Assembly: GCA_017994695.1 (NCBI GenBank)
Contig: JAGOKF010000014.1
Coordinates: 1-62,019 of the forward strand
Source of the DNA: Myxococcota bacterium
Lineage (GTDB): Bacteria > Myxococcota_A > UBA9042 > DTJE01
Length of the DNA: 62,019 nucleotides
Direction: 5' to 3'
The translations under genes were made by a program, and so were the position numbers. The notes beneath the pieces are model-generated. The model worked only from the letters and a program-made list of their open reading frames with translations, was not told the origin of the DNA and ran no database searches. The first letter of the stretch is position 1, and every line of letters begins with the position of its first letter. Shown piece after piece: positions 15,385 through 24,953 of this stretch.

Positions 15385-17949
15385 TCAGCGGATGGTTCCC
15401 GCGACCGAGGCGACGCAGCCCCGCCCCCAGACCTGCACGTCATCGATCATCCAGCCCCGGAAGGCGTTGTCCACGCCGTCCACCGAATCGAACACGAACC
15501 GGATCCGCATCCAGCCGGCCTGCTGCCAGGACGAGAGGTCGACCGAGTGGAGGACCCACGCGGGGGACCTTCCCAGTCCGCCCGACGACAGCCCCTGCTT
15601 CGCGGAAACCGCGCCCCCGTTGTCGGCCCCCTTCTTGACGTCCCGGACTGGCACCCACAGCCCCTGCTCCGACTGGGACGACGTCTGGGCCTCGACCCAC
15701 ATGCGATCCCGGTCCAGGTCCCGGGATTCCACCTCCCAGGCAGTCGCGAAGGAGAGGGTCAGGTCCACCGCGTCCCCGACGAAGATCCAGGGGGAAGTCA
15801 GGGTTCCGGCCACGGGCTTGCCGGCCTGGTCGCAGGCCTGGCCGAAGGGCAGGTAGTTTCCCAGTTCCGCGTTCCCGAACCAGAACGAACCCTGGCCGCT
15901 GTAGGCATAGGGGAGCGCGTTGGCGTAGGGAATGCACTGCCAGGTCTGGTCGCCGGAGCACAGGGAGCAGGTGGCGCCGACCTGGCAGGCCTCCTCGTCG
16001 GGGGTCAGGACGCACTCGCCCCCGGCGGAGTTGGTCGGGGTCCACTGGAGCCACTGCCAGCGGACGTCGGTTTCCAGGGGATCGATGTCCCAGGGAGGGG
16101 GCGTCTGCCCGTTGTCGGTTCCCGGGAGAGGGGTCCCCTCGAAATCGTCGGCGAAGCAGGGCGTCGGCTCGGCCGGCAGGGGTTCCAGGACCTGTTCCAG
16201 GAAAGTCACCCGGTTCGGCAGCACCAGGGGCACCGCCCGGGCGCGGAACCAGCCCGATCGGACGAACTGCAGCAGGACGTTGCCCGAGTCGGGCGGGTTC
16301 GGCGGGAGACCGGTCAGGCAGAAGAGCCCCTGTTCGGTGGTGGTGGTCTGTCCGAGGTCCGTTCCCTGGGGGTCGGTGGCCAGGACGAGCACGCCACCAA
16401 GGGGGTTCACGGAGCGGACGGCTCCATCGCTGTCCCGGACCCGGCCGCAGACCGTTCCGCCGGTGTTCCCCTGATCCACCGGGTACATCGTCACCCGGAC
16501 CGGCAGCACGTCCCCTCCGACGAGGGGAAGGAAGTCCGACCGGATGGACTGGAACTGGTCCGCGTCGACCAGCAGGCAGACGTCGCCCGGCTCTACGGCG
16601 AGGTCGAAGAGACCCTCGGGTCCTGTGATGACCTCGTAGAAGGGACCCGGGGGGACGTCTCCCTCGCAGGCGGCCCCCACGCCGACCCGGACCCGGGCTC
16701 CCTGCACCGGGGATTCCCCTGCGGCCCTGGCCTGGACGAGGGGCACCCCAGCCCCGGGCAACCGGGCTGCCGTCAGAGGTTCCGCCCGGATCACCAGTCC
16801 CCCGACGCGGACCGTCCGAAGGCAGATGTTGTCCTCGTCGGTCTGTCCGTCGCAGTCGTCGTCCACCTGGTTGCAGGTCTCGCCGGTCGGCACGCGGCCC
16901 GTGCAGACCGTTCCGCCCTCGCCGTCGCAGGCCGTCACGCCCGGGCAGGACCCGAACTCGTTCTCGATGGCGCAGACCTCTCCCGCCAGGCCTTCGTCGG
17001 TCTGCTCGTCGCAGTCGTCGTCGAGGCCGTTGCAGGTCTCCGGGGCCGGAACGGGGCCCTCGCAGGCCACTCCGCCCCCGTCCTCGGCACAGCGGGTGGT
17101 TCCGGGGCACTTCCCGAACTCGTTCTCGACGAAACAGGCCTTGTCCAGCAGGTCCTCGTCGGTCTGCCCGTCGCAGTCGTTGTCCTGGCCGTCGCAGAGG
17201 GTCTCGGAGGCCTGCCAGTCCGGCACGGCGTCGAAGACGCAGACGAATTCGCCGCCGATGCACTCCCGCCTCGGGGGCGTCGATCCGCCGCAGACCCCTT
17301 CGGAGGGGCAGGCATCGGGGGTCGGGTCCACCAGCGTCCCGGCGTCGGTCCGCCCGTCGCAGTCGTTGTCCAGGCCATCGCAGGAGGTCTCCGCCGCCTG
17401 CCAGCCGGTCACCCCGGCATAGTCGCAGACGATCCGGGCCTCCACGCAACGGGCCAGGATCGACGCCGATCCGGTGCCGCAGACCCCCTCGGAGAGGCAG
17501 CCCAGTTGCACCAGCACCGCGTTGTCCTCGTCCGGCACGTCGTTGCGGGGGTCGTACTCGTCGGGGATGCAGTCCCCGTCCCCGTCCGCCTGTGGCAGGC
17601 GCGACTCCAGGGCGTCGATGCGACCGTCATTGTCCCGGTCCAGGGGGATGCGGGGGTCGGGTCCGACCTCCAGGCCGTCGGGAACGCCGTCGCCGTCGCT
17701 GTCCGCCTTGCCCGGGTCCGTCCGGGCGAGGTTCTTTTCCACCCCGTTCTTCAGGCCGTCCCCGTCCAGGTCCCCGTCGGGGTCCAGGCACAGGTTGTCA
17801 TAGCAGATTCCCGACTCGCAGTCGGTGTCGTCCGAGCAGGAGTCCCCGACCCGCTTCTTGCGTTTCTCATCGGCGCATCCCAGGCCGACCGCGACGACGA
17901 CCAGCGCCATGACAGGGAAGAGCAGGCGGCGAAGACGGCGGGTGTCCAT
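15385..17949 (-). CDS. large MopE-repeat lipoprotein with TSP3 calcium repeats
   Basis: ATG 17949 follows AGGAGGTCAGGTC and encodes 854 residues with lipobox GLGC (Cys25). The domains in order are: a Cys module GDSC..DTDC..GIC...LC (about 35-55); thrombospondin type-3-like Asp loops such as DPDGDLDGDGL and DSDGDGVPDGLE (55-120); at least four MopE-type modules with CDG.DNDCDG.TDE (about 190-370); carboxypeptidase-regulatory-like beta domains (about 380-600); and a C-terminal Trp-rich jelly-roll-like domain ending in a conserved-looking IDDVQVWGRGC. It is a multidomain, probably surface-exposed, Ca2+-binding structural or adhesive lipoprotein. It lies downstream of rpmB on the same strand. Confidence 0.85.
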   Translation of the reverse strand: MDTRRLRRLLFPVMALVVVAVGLGCADEKRKKRVGDSCSDDTDCESGICYDNLCLDPDGDLDGDGLKNGVEKNLARTDPGKADSDGDGVPDGLEVGPDPRIPLDRDNDGRIDALESRLPQADGDGDCIPDEYDPRNDVPDEDNAVLVQLGCLSEGVCGTGSASILARCVEARIVCDYAGVTGWQAAETSCDGLDNDCDGRTDAGTLVDPTPDACPSEGVCGGSTPPRRECIGGEFVCVFDAVPDWQASETLCDGQDNDCDGQTDEDLLDKACFVENEFGKCPGTTRCAEDGGGVACEGPVPAPETCNGLDDDCDEQTDEGLAGEVCAIENEFGSCPGVTACDGEGGTVCTGRVPTGETCNQVDDDCDGQTDEDNICLRTVRVGGLVIRAEPLTAARLPGAGVPLVQARAAGESPVQGARVRVGVGAACEGDVPPGPFYEVITGPEGLFDLAVEPGDVCLLVDADQFQSIRSDFLPLVGGDVLPVRVTMYPVDQGNTGGTVCGRVRDSDGAVRSVNPLGGVLVLATDPQGTDLGQTTTTEQGLFCLTGLPPNPPDSGNVLLQFVRSGWFRARAVPLVLPNRVTFLEQVLEPLPAEPTPCFADDFEGTPLPGTDNGQTPPPWDIDPLETDVRWQWLQWTPTNSAGGECVLTPDEEACQVGATCSLCSGDQTWQCIPYANALPYAYSGQGSFWFGNAELGNYLPFGQACDQAGKPVAGTLTSPWIFVGDAVDLTLSFATAWEVESRDLDRDRMWVEAQTSSQSEQGLWVPVRDVKKGADNGGAVSAKQGLSSGGLGRSPAWVLHSVDLSSWQQAGWMRIRFVFDSVDGVDNAFRGWMIDDVQVWGRGCVASVAGTIR

Positions 17950-18014
17950 GACCTGACCTCCTGTAGGTGCCCGGCCGGCCTGGATACCCGGTGGACCCGA
18001 GGGTGCCGGGACGC

Positions 18015-18254
18015 TCAATCCACCAGCGCGGAGAGGTCCAGCCCCTTCTTGCGGGCATAGGCGACCAGGCCGACTTTCGAGATTGTACGCAGGGCGCGCG
18101 TGGAAAGCGAGAGGCGGACGTACCGCTCCAGTTCCGGAACCCAGATGCGCTTGTTCTGGACGTTGGGGTGCTGCCAGCGCTTCGTCCGGTTGTGGGCGTG
18201 GGAGATGTTCATCGCGGAGAGCCGTCGCTTTCCGGTGATTGCGCAGCGGGCCAT
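18015..18254 (-). CDS. rpmB: 50S ribosomal protein L28
   Basis: The 79-residue product begins MARCAITGKRRLSAMNISHAHN, described here by its hallmark S.A.NRTKR...PN segments, and ends in a KGLDL tail; the length is normal for L28. It has its own near-consensus promoter and an AGGAGG ribosome-binding site. The usual neighbour rpmG is not present. Confidence 0.95.
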   Translation of the reverse strand: MARCAITGKRRLSAMNISHAHNRTKRWQHPNVQNKRIWVPELERYVRLSLSTRALRTISKVGLVAYARKKGLDLSALVD

Positions 18255-18281
18255 CGGATCCTCCTAGACCAAGGGCGGCGT

Positions 18282-18310
18282 CTTATACGACTTCCGGGCC
18301 GCTCCGTCAA
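18282..18310 (-). promoter_or_regulatory. sigma70 promoter of rpmB
   Basis: On the minus strand TTGACG (18310-18305) and TATAAG (18287-18282) are separated by 17 nt, 28 nt upstream of the rpmB start. Confidence 0.75.
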
Positions 18311-18341
18311 CCGCATCCGTCGCCCCGGTCGGACGCGACTC

Positions 18342-18350
18342 TGATACAAT
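18342..18350 (+). promoter_or_regulatory. extended -10 promoter of mlaE
   Basis: TGATACAAT forms an extended -10 (TGnTACAAT) 20 nt before the mlaE start, with no recognisable -35. Confidence 0.5.
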
Positions 18351-18370
18351 CCGCCCTTCCGGGGGCGACG

Positions 18371-19129
18371 ATGCGGTTGCTGGCGGCACTCCTGGCAGGG
18401 GTCGAAGGCTTCGGGAAGGCCCTGATCCTGCTGTGGGAGGGGCTGTTCCTGGCGTTCCGGCCGCCCTGGCGCTGGCGCCTGCTGCTCCAGCAGATGGAGT
18501 TCATCGGGGCGGGATCCCTCTTCATCGTGCTGCTGACAGGCGTCTTCACGGGGATGGTCTTCGCGGTCCAGACCATCCACACCTTCCGGCTCTTCAACGC
18601 GGAGACCCTGGTGGGGTCGGTGGTCTCCCTGGCCTTGATGCGGGAACTGGCGCCGGTGCTCACGGCCCTGATGGTGACGGGGCGCGTGGGATCGGCGATT
18701 GCCACCGAGATCGGGACGATGGTGGTCACGGAGCAGGTGGATGCCCTCTCGGCGATGGCGGTGCACCCGGTGCAGTACCTGGTGACGCCGCGCCTGCTGG
18801 CGGCGGTGGTGATGCTCCCGGTGCTGACGGCGTTCTGCGACCTGGTGGGCATCGGGGGCGCCTACTACGTCAGCGTGTACTTGATGGGAGTGGACGGGGG
18901 GATGTTCCTGGACAAGATCCGGTTGTATGCCGACTCCTGGGACGTGGTCTCCGGGCTGATCAAGGCGGCGGTCTTCGGCCTGATTCTGGCCCTGGTGGGC
19001 TGCCACAAGGGGCTCGGAGCGACCCAGGGAGCCCGGGGGGTCGGCGTCGCGACCACCCAGAGCGTGGTGCTGTCGTCGATCCTGATCCTTGTGAGCGACT
19101 ACTTCCTGACCCTCCTGCTGTACCGGTGA
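18371..19129 (+). CDS. mlaE: MlaE-family ABC permease
   Basis: It is the inner-membrane permease of a phospholipid-transport (Mla-type) ABC system. The 252-residue product has the family hallmarks: E/QM..IG..S, FTGMVFAVQ, RELAPVLTALMVTGRVGSA, and IATEIGTM, with about five membrane segments. The start at ATG 18371 lies 20 nt after an extended -10. The ATPase (mlaF), the MCE protein (mlaD) and other Mla partners are normally adjacent but are not here; the next gene is unrelated. It must rely on partners elsewhere or act with another ATPase. Confidence 0.9.
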   Translation: MRLLAALLAGVEGFGKALILLWEGLFLAFRPPWRWRLLLQQMEFIGAGSLFIVLLTGVFTGMVFAVQTIHTFRLFNAETLVGSVVSLALMRELAPVLTALMVTGRVGSAIATEIGTMVVTEQVDALSAMAVHPVQYLVTPRLLAAVVMLPVLTAFCDLVGIGGAYYVSVYLMGVDGGMFLDKIRLYADSWDVVSGLIKAAVFGLILALVGCHKGLGATQGARGVGVATTQSVVLSSILILVSDYFLTLLLYR

Positions 19130-19220
19130 ACGTTCCCGGGCGCAGGGGGACGCCGGGGCTGGAAAGGCCCCGGTGGCTCGGCTATCCTTTCGAGCGCTTG
19201 GAAAGGGGTTCAGGAAACCG

Positions 19221-22200
19221 ATGGATGCCCGCAGGTCGAGTTGGTGGTGGATCGGATGCCTGCTGATCGCGGCCTGCGGCGGGGGCGGGGGAGAGGAACT
19301 CCCGGCGCGGATGGACATCCAGTACCCGGAAGACGCCGGGGACCCGGGAATGGGGATCCCGGACCCCGGGCGGGATCCAGGCCAGGACCTCTGGGAGGCG
19401 AGTCCCCCGGGGGACCTGCCGACTCCGGAGTGCACGCCCGCGACCGTCCGGACGGACTGCCAGCAGACCTGTCGCGACCTGGGCCCGTGCCAGCAGTGCA
19501 TCTGCGATCTGAACGACCAGGGGGGCACCTGCAAGGTGATCTCCCGGCCGGACCAGTCGGCCTGCGACGACGGGGACCCCTGCACGGACCCCGATCGCTG
19601 CCAGGACGGCGCCTGCGTGCCGGGGGAGGCGCTCTGCCAGTGTTCCCGGGACGACGACTGCCGTCTCTTCGACGACGAGGACCTCTGCAACGGGCGGATG
19701 GTCTGCGACAGGCGCCGGTTCCCGTTCACCTGCGTGCTGGATCCGGCCTCGGTGGTCCAGTGCTCTTCCGCCGAGGATACGGCCTGCCGGGTCAATCGCT
19801 GCGACCCCGCCCTGGGCCTCTGCCAGATGACCTCCGTGCCGGAGGGCGAGTCCTGCCTGCTGCCCGATCCCTGCGTGACCCGCGCGGAGTGCCTCCAGGG
19901 GGAGTGCACGGCCCGGGAGCGCCGGGACTGCGAGGACGGAAACCTCTGCACCACGGACGGCTGCGATCCGGGCCTGGGATGCACCCATGTGGACAACGAG
20001 GAGGTCTGCGAGGACGGGGACCCCTGCACCGTCGAGGACCGGTGCAGCCGGGGAACGTGCCGGTCCGGCCGCCCGGCCCCGTGCGACGACGGGGATCCCT
20101 GCAACGGCATCGAGTCCTGTGACCGCTCCGAGGGGTGCGTTCCCGGGACCCCCCTGGACTGCAACGACCGGAACGCCTGCACCTCCGATTCGTGCGATCC
20201 GGCGGCCGGGGGATGCGTCCACGAATGGCTTCCCGATGCCAGCGAGGGGCCGGCCGACGACCCCCGGTGCCTGAACGGCGTGGACGACGATTGCGACGGG
20301 CTGAAGGACTTTCTGGACCCGGACTGCCGGTTCGGGCTCAGCGCCGTGGACCCGGCCGACGGCCCGGAGGTGGGCGGGTTCACCACGACCTGGACCGGCC
20401 AGACCCTGGACCAGGTCGTCGGGGCCCGGGTGGACGGGACGCCGGTGCCCTTCGTGGTGAAGTCCTCGATGTCCCTCCAGGTGACGATGCCGCCTCATGA
20501 TCCAGGGCTGGTGGACGTCTCGATCGAGTCGGCGAAGTTCGTCTTCACGTTGCGCGGCGCGTTCCGGTACGTGTCCCGGGTCGAGGATCCCTCGGTGATC
20601 GGGGCCCTGACGTCGCCCACCGCGCCGGTCGTGATCCGGGAAGGGGAAAGCACTCCTCCGTTGGAAGCCACCGTGAGGATCCCCGGGATCACCGACGGCC
20701 CCTCGCCGGATCCCTCGGCGGTGATCGGGCGGTTCGGGTACGGGCCCCGGGGGAGTCTGCCCTGGGCGTCCACGGGGTGGAGGTGGTTCGGGCCCGCCGC
20801 GGGGACGCCGACGGGGGACGGGGCGCTGCGATTCTCGTCCTACACGGTGCCCCAGACGGGGGGCTACTTCGACCTGGCGGTGCGCTTCAGCCTGGACGGG
20901 GGCCAGTCGTGGATCTACCGGGACACCGTGCCGACCCGGGGAACCTACGACCCGGCTGGCGCGCTGCCGTTCACGGTGATGGGAGTTCCCCGGGCGGGTG
21001 CGGTGGTGATCAACGAAGTCTGCTGGATGGGGTCCAGCGACGACATCACCGACGAGTGGATCGAACTGCGCAACATGACCCCGGCGCCTTTCGAGATCGC
21101 GGGCTGGAAGATCACGGGCATCCGGTATCCATCAGGGGACCTGGTGCTGGGCGGGGAGGGGCAGGTCGTCCGTTCCACGGTGCTGGAACCGGAAGGGTAC
21201 TTCCTGGTCTCCCAGTACGAGGCCGGGCGATCGGCCCTGGCGGTGCTCCCGGACATCGCGGTGGTGCCGGGTACTTCTCCCCTCCGGGGCATGTCCATCC
21301 CCAACAGTCCCCCGAAGACGTGGCAACTGGTGACCCCTGGAGGACTGGTGGTGGACCAGGCGCGGTTCACCGGGACCGCCGGGGTGGACGGCAATCCCCT
21401 GCTGCTGCAACCCGAGCGAACGATGGAACGTCGGGCCACGCCGGGGACGGGCCTCCTGGACGGGGACTGGATGTCGGCCCGGGTGGCCGACGGATTCGAC
21501 GGGGATCCCCGGCAGGCAATGAACCTGGGGACCCCCCGGGGGCCGAACTCGGACATCCCCCTCTGTGCGACCGACGCCGACTGCGCCGGTCGCTGGCCCT
21601 GGGAGACCCTGACGGCCTGCGAGGTCCGGGCCTGCGACCCGGCGCTGGGCCGGTGCCGGATCGCGGCGATTCCCGACGGCGGTGCCTGCGACGACGGCCT
21701 GTTCTGCACCGTCGGGGAGACTTGCCGGTCCGGGGAGTGCGGGAATTCCCTTCCCCGGGACTGTCGAGACGCCGGGCCGGTGTCGGCCTGCACGCTGGAC
21801 CTCTGCGACGAGGAGGCCGACCTCTGCAGGAACCCCTGGAACCCCGAGGCGGTGGAGGGCCCGGCGGGCGATCCCCGCTGTTCCAACGGCGTCGATGACG
21901 ACTGCGACGGCTTCTCCGACGGGCAGGACCTCCAGTGCCGCTTCGTGGTGACCCGGGTCTCCCCCGGGGTGGTCCCCAATACGGGCGGGTGGAGCCTGGC
22001 CCTGGTCGGCGATGCCCTGAACACCGTCCGGAAGGTGCGCATGGGCGATGTGGACTGCCTCTGGAGGCTGGTCAACGACCAGCGCATCGACTTCGACTCG
22101 CCGTCGTTGCCCGGGGTCGGGTTCGTGACGGTGTCGGCCTGGGACGGGGTCGTGGAGGCGAGGCTGACCCAGGCCGTCCGGGTGATCGGACTGGCCTCGG

Positions 22201-22619
22201 GGGTCCTGGCGGGCATCGACCGTCCCACCAGCGACCTCGTCGTCGCGCTGGGAGCCTCGACCCCGCCGATCCACGGGAGGGTGCAGGCCGCCGGGGTGAC
22301 CAGCGGGCCGAATCCCGCGGACCCCGCGACGCTGATCGCGGAGATCGGGATCGGTCCCAAGGGGTTCCTGGAGACCGATCCCTTCCGGGATCCGGGCTGG
22401 ACGTGGTGGCCCGCGGCCTACAACCCCGACTGCCAGGACTGCCCCCGGCTCGGGGTGTACGAGTACCGGGCGTCGATCGTCCCCTCGGCAAGGGGCAACT
22501 ACCTGGTGGCCTTCCGGGTGTCGGTGGACGGGGGAGACCGCTTCCAGTACGGGATGCTCGGGGAACCCAGGGATGCCCCCTGGGATCCCTACCAGACCAT
22601 CATCGTCTCGGTGCAGTAG
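19221..22619 (+). CDS. giant Cys-rich lipoprotein with TIG and lamin-tail domains
   Basis: ATG 19221 (ribosome-binding site CAGGA; possible -10 TATCCT at 19183-19188) encodes 1132 residues with lipobox IAAC (Cys19) and an acidic DPG tether. Residues 75-370 are many Cys pairs in short modules such as ACDDGDPCTDPDRC and CEDGDPCTVEDRC, like EGF-type tandem repeats. An IPT/TIG-like domain follows (about 372-450). A lamin-tail-like domain begins AVVINEVCWMGSS (about 591-700) with EWIELRN. A second Cys-module block and a second TIG-like domain (about 909-990) follow. The two halves look like an internal duplication (ND.CDG.DF and ND.CDGFSDG hinges). A surface adhesive or structural protein is inferred. 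Confidence 0.82.
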   Translation: MDARRSSWWWIGCLLIAACGGGGGEELPARMDIQYPEDAGDPGMGIPDPGRDPGQDLWEASPPGDLPTPECTPATVRTDCQQTCRDLGPCQQCICDLNDQGGTCKVISRPDQSACDDGDPCTDPDRCQDGACVPGEALCQCSRDDDCRLFDDEDLCNGRMVCDRRRFPFTCVLDPASVVQCSSAEDTACRVNRCDPALGLCQMTSVPEGESCLLPDPCVTRAECLQGECTARERRDCEDGNLCTTDGCDPGLGCTHVDNEEVCEDGDPCTVEDRCSRGTCRSGRPAPCDDGDPCNGIESCDRSEGCVPGTPLDCNDRNACTSDSCDPAAGGCVHEWLPDASEGPADDPRCLNGVDDDCDGLKDFLDPDCRFGLSAVDPADGPEVGGFTTTWTGQTLDQVVGARVDGTPVPFVVKSSMSLQVTMPPHDPGLVDVSIESAKFVFTLRGAFRYVSRVEDPSVIGALTSPTAPVVIREGESTPPLEATVRIPGITDGPSPDPSAVIGRFGYGPRGSLPWASTGWRWFGPAAGTPTGDGALRFSSYTVPQTGGYFDLAVRFSLDGGQSWIYRDTVPTRGTYDPAGALPFTVMGVPRAGAVVINEVCWMGSSDDITDEWIELRNMTPAPFEIAGWKITGIRYPSGDLVLGGEGQVVRSTVLEPEGYFLVSQYEAGRSALAVLPDIAVVPGTSPLRGMSIPNSPPKTWQLVTPGGLVVDQARFTGTAGVDGNPLLLQPERTMERRATPGTGLLDGDWMSARVADGFDGDPRQAMNLGTPRGPNSDIPLCATDADCAGRWPWETLTACEVRACDPALGRCRIAAIPDGGACDDGLFCTVGETCRSGECGNSLPRDCRDAGPVSACTLDLCDEEADLCRNPWNPEAVEGPAGDPRCSNGVDDDCDGFSDGQDLQCRFVVTRVSPGVVPNTGGWSLALVGDALNTVRKVRMGDVDCLWRLVNDQRIDFDSPSLPGVGFVTVSAWDGVVEARLTQAVRVIGLASGVLAGIDRPTSDLVVALGASTPPIHGRVQAAGVTSGPNPADPATLIAEIGIGPKGFLETDPFRDPGWTWWPAAYNPDCQDCPRLGVYEYRASIVPSARGNYLVAFRVSVDGGDRFQYGMLGEPRDAPWDPYQTIIVSVQ

Positions 22620-22642
22620 GGGACCCCCGGCATGTCCCGGGT

Positions 22643-22672
22643 TTGGGAGCCTCCGCCCCGCCGGTCTACAAT
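22643..22672 (+). promoter_or_regulatory. promoter of the penicillin-binding protein gene
   Basis: TTGGGA (22643-22648) and TACAAT (22667-22672) are separated by 18 nt, ending 38 nt before the start codon. Confidence 0.5.
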
Positions 22673-22710
22673 GCGCACTCGGGGTGGCTCTTCAGCGAGG
22701 TGGCCGGAAG

Positions 22711-23898
22711 ATGACGTCTGCCTGGAGATGCCTCGCAGCGGCATTCGTGCTGCTGCTTGCCGGGGAGTCCGGGGCCCTGGGATCCCCGCCTCGAAAGGCC
22801 GGGGCGGTGAAGCGGTCCCGGGCGGTCGAGGGGGAACGGAAGGCCGTCGCCCCTGCGGAACCGAAACGGGATCGTCCCCGGTCCGCCCCTCGCCGGGTGC
22901 CGGCCTCCTTCGTGCCGGTCTCGGACGATCCCTCCCTTCCGCTGGAGACCGTCTGGACCCGGCACCTGGACCAGTGGTTCCGCCAGGTGCGACCGGCCGC
23001 GGGAGCCTTCGTGGCCCTGGACCCGGAAACCGGGGAGGTGCTGGCGTTGAGCGACTGGTCCACCCGGGGTGTCGGGAAGCCCAGGCCTGCGGTCAGCGCG
23101 GCGTTTCCCGCGGCGTCGGTCTTCAAGATCGTCACCTCTGCGGCCCTGATCCGATCGGGGAAGGTCTCCTCGTCCACCTCGGTCTGCTACCACGGGGGGG
23201 CCTCCCGCCTGGACCCGGGGCACCTCGTGGACAGCCGCCAGGACCGGTCCTGCCGGACCCTTCGGGGGGCCTTCGCCCACAGCACCAACGCCATCTTCGG
23301 GAAACTGGCGGTGCGCCACCTGTCGCCCCGGAACCTGCTGGAGATGGCCGAGACCCTGGGATTCAACCAGGTCCTTCGGGTCGGGGGCTTGGAGACCCGG
23401 CCCACCGCCTCCCTGCCCGCCGGGGACCTGGACCTGGCCCGGATGGCCGCGGGCTTCGTCCGGAGTAACCTGTCCCCCCTGGCCGGGGCGGTGATGGCTG
23501 CCGTGATCGCGTCGGGGGGGCGCTGGCCCTCGGGCGTCCTTCGGAACGGGCGGCCGGTCGAGGATCCGCAGGTCCTCCCCGAGGGTCTCTGCCGGGAACT
23601 GCGGGGGATGATGAAGGCCACCTCCACGGAAGGGACGGGCACCCGCTTCTTCGCGGGGCTTGCGGCCCAGCCGGGCGGCGGTGCGGTGGCCGTGAAGTCC
23701 GGGACCCTGACCAGCCGGGACGGGTCGGGACTCTTCGACACCTGGATGGTGGGATTCTTCCCGGCGGATCGCCCGCGCATCGCCTTCGCGGCCCTGATGG
23801 CCACGAAGGGGCCGGGGTCCGTCCGGGCCGGCCACCTGGCCCGCTTCGCCCTGCAGACCTGGGTCTCGCTCCAGCGCCTGCGGCGTCCCGAATCCTGA
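22711..23898 (+). CDS. single-domain penicillin-binding transpeptidase
   Basis: The 395-residue product has an N-terminal signal or anchor (about 5-22), a basic Pro/Arg/Lys-rich linker to residue 75, and only the transpeptidase domain. The active-site motifs are S136-VFK139 (SxxK), S191-TN (SxN) and K329-SGT, so it should be penicillin-sensitive. The dimerisation domain of class B PBPs and the glycosyltransferase of class A are both absent. It may be an accessory transpeptidase or D,D-peptidase acting on periplasmic peptidoglycan. It converges, 9 nt apart, on the thioredoxin-fold gene. Confidence 0.88.
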   Translation: MTSAWRCLAAAFVLLLAGESGALGSPPRKAGAVKRSRAVEGERKAVAPAEPKRDRPRSAPRRVPASFVPVSDDPSLPLETVWTRHLDQWFRQVRPAAGAFVALDPETGEVLALSDWSTRGVGKPRPAVSAAFPAASVFKIVTSAALIRSGKVSSSTSVCYHGGASRLDPGHLVDSRQDRSCRTLRGAFAHSTNAIFGKLAVRHLSPRNLLEMAETLGFNQVLRVGGLETRPTASLPAGDLDLARMAAGFVRSNLSPLAGAVMAAVIASGGRWPSGVLRNGRPVEDPQVLPEGLCRELRGMMKATSTEGTGTRFFAGLAAQPGGGAVAVKSGTLTSRDGSGLFDTWMVGFFPADRPRIAFAALMATKGPGSVRAGHLARFALQTWVSLQRLRRPES

Positions 23899-23907
23899 AC
23901 CCGCATG

Positions 23908-24912
23908 CTACGGGTGCTCGGTGAACTCCAGGCGGTGGAACCGGAGTCCCGGGTCCAGACTCCGGAGGGTGAGCCGGTGAGGACCGACCTCGGGGTTGCG
24001 GACGATCTGGAAGACCCCGGGGAGGGCGATGGTCAGGAGGGCCTCCTCGCCCGAGGCCGGCAGGTCCTCTCCCCGGAGTTCCTTCCCCAGGGGGGTCCCG
24101 TCCTGGAAGATCTGGACCCGGCCGGTCGTTCCGGCGCGGGACGGGGAGGCCACCAGCCAGACGACCCGGGCCTCGTAGTCGATCCGGACCAGGGCCGGTT
24201 CCCCCCCGGCGTGCTCCTGGGCGTCGGGAAGGTTCAGGAAGGCGCCCTCCAGGAAGGCTGAACCCCGGTGGTCCGGTTCCCCGCTCAGGTACCGGACCAC
24301 CCGGTCCGGCGCGAAGCCCTCGGGGTTGCCCAGGCGTCCCTGGAGATAGCCGAAGGGCGCCGGCGGGGTGACCACCCGAGGAACGAATCCCTCCTGGTCC
24401 TCGGGACGCAGGGGCTCGATCACGGGGGGGAACACCGGGGCCGGCTGGCCCTCGCGCAGCAGGGTCTGGATGGACAGTTCGAAGGGGGGCCAGGGCCCCT
24501 GTTCGACCAGGCAGTCCGCCAGGAAGCCTCTCCGATCCGCCAGGTAGGCCGAGGGGATCGGCGGGGTCCCCAGGGCCTCCCAGAGGTCGAGATCCAGGTC
24601 GGTCGCGACGGGAAAGGGCAGTCCCATCTGGTCCAGGATCCTCCGGGTCCAGGAGGGGTCCTTGCCGAAGCCCAGGCGGGGCAGCAGCACTCCCAGGACC
24701 GACAGCCCGTGGGAGGTGTAGCGCCCGTGCCAGGCCCGGAGGTATGGCAGGACCCGCAGGGAATCCACCTGGGCGAAATCCCAGAAGAAGAGCAGGACGA
24801 CCCGGCCGGGGTGCCCGTCGGGGACGAGGGATGGCCGGTCGGGCCACCAGAGGCGGTCCAGGGGCGGCAGCGGCAACCGGCCCCGGGGAAGTCGCAGTCG
24901 GGTTCCTTCCAT
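23908..24912 (-). CDS. thioredoxin-fold protein lacking the CxxC motif
   Basis: ATG 24912 follows GGGGAGCAGG and gives 334 residues without a signal peptide. The first 150 residues show the TlpA/peroxiredoxin-like pattern: VVLLFFWDFAQVDSLRVLPYLRAW, then 'GLSVLGVLLPRLGF' and 'FPVATDLD'. The redox CxxC is replaced by DFAQVDS, so the domain cannot do dithiol chemistry. This is the arrangement found in some NHL-repeat or AhpC/TSA-like proteins. The C-terminal half is beta-rich, with a possible DiSB-like cup-shaped domain (about 220-330). It closes the greA-tsaE-rdgC operon, separated by only 41 nt. Function is unknown. Confidence 0.7.
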   Translation of the reverse strand: MEGTRLRLPRGRLPLPPLDRLWWPDRPSLVPDGHPGRVVLLFFWDFAQVDSLRVLPYLRAWHGRYTSHGLSVLGVLLPRLGFGKDPSWTRRILDQMGLPFPVATDLDLDLWEALGTPPIPSAYLADRRGFLADCLVEQGPWPPFELSIQTLLREGQPAPVFPPVIEPLRPEDQEGFVPRVVTPPAPFGYLQGRLGNPEGFAPDRVVRYLSGEPDHRGSAFLEGAFLNLPDAQEHAGGEPALVRIDYEARVVWLVASPSRAGTTGRVQIFQDGTPLGKELRGEDLPASGEEALLTIALPGVFQIVRNPEVGPHRLTLRSLDPGLRFHRLEFTEHP

Positions 24913-24953
24913 CACCTGCTCCCCAGAGATGCCTGCCAAACGCCCTCTCCCAA

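Noticed and set aside
15079-18060. Long plus-strand open frame (about 990 codons) opposite the MopE-repeat lipoprotein
   Set aside because: The frame is a shadow of Asp/Cys-rich repeats in a GC-rich sequence. The minus-strand gene has a signal peptide, ribosome-binding site and known repeat families.
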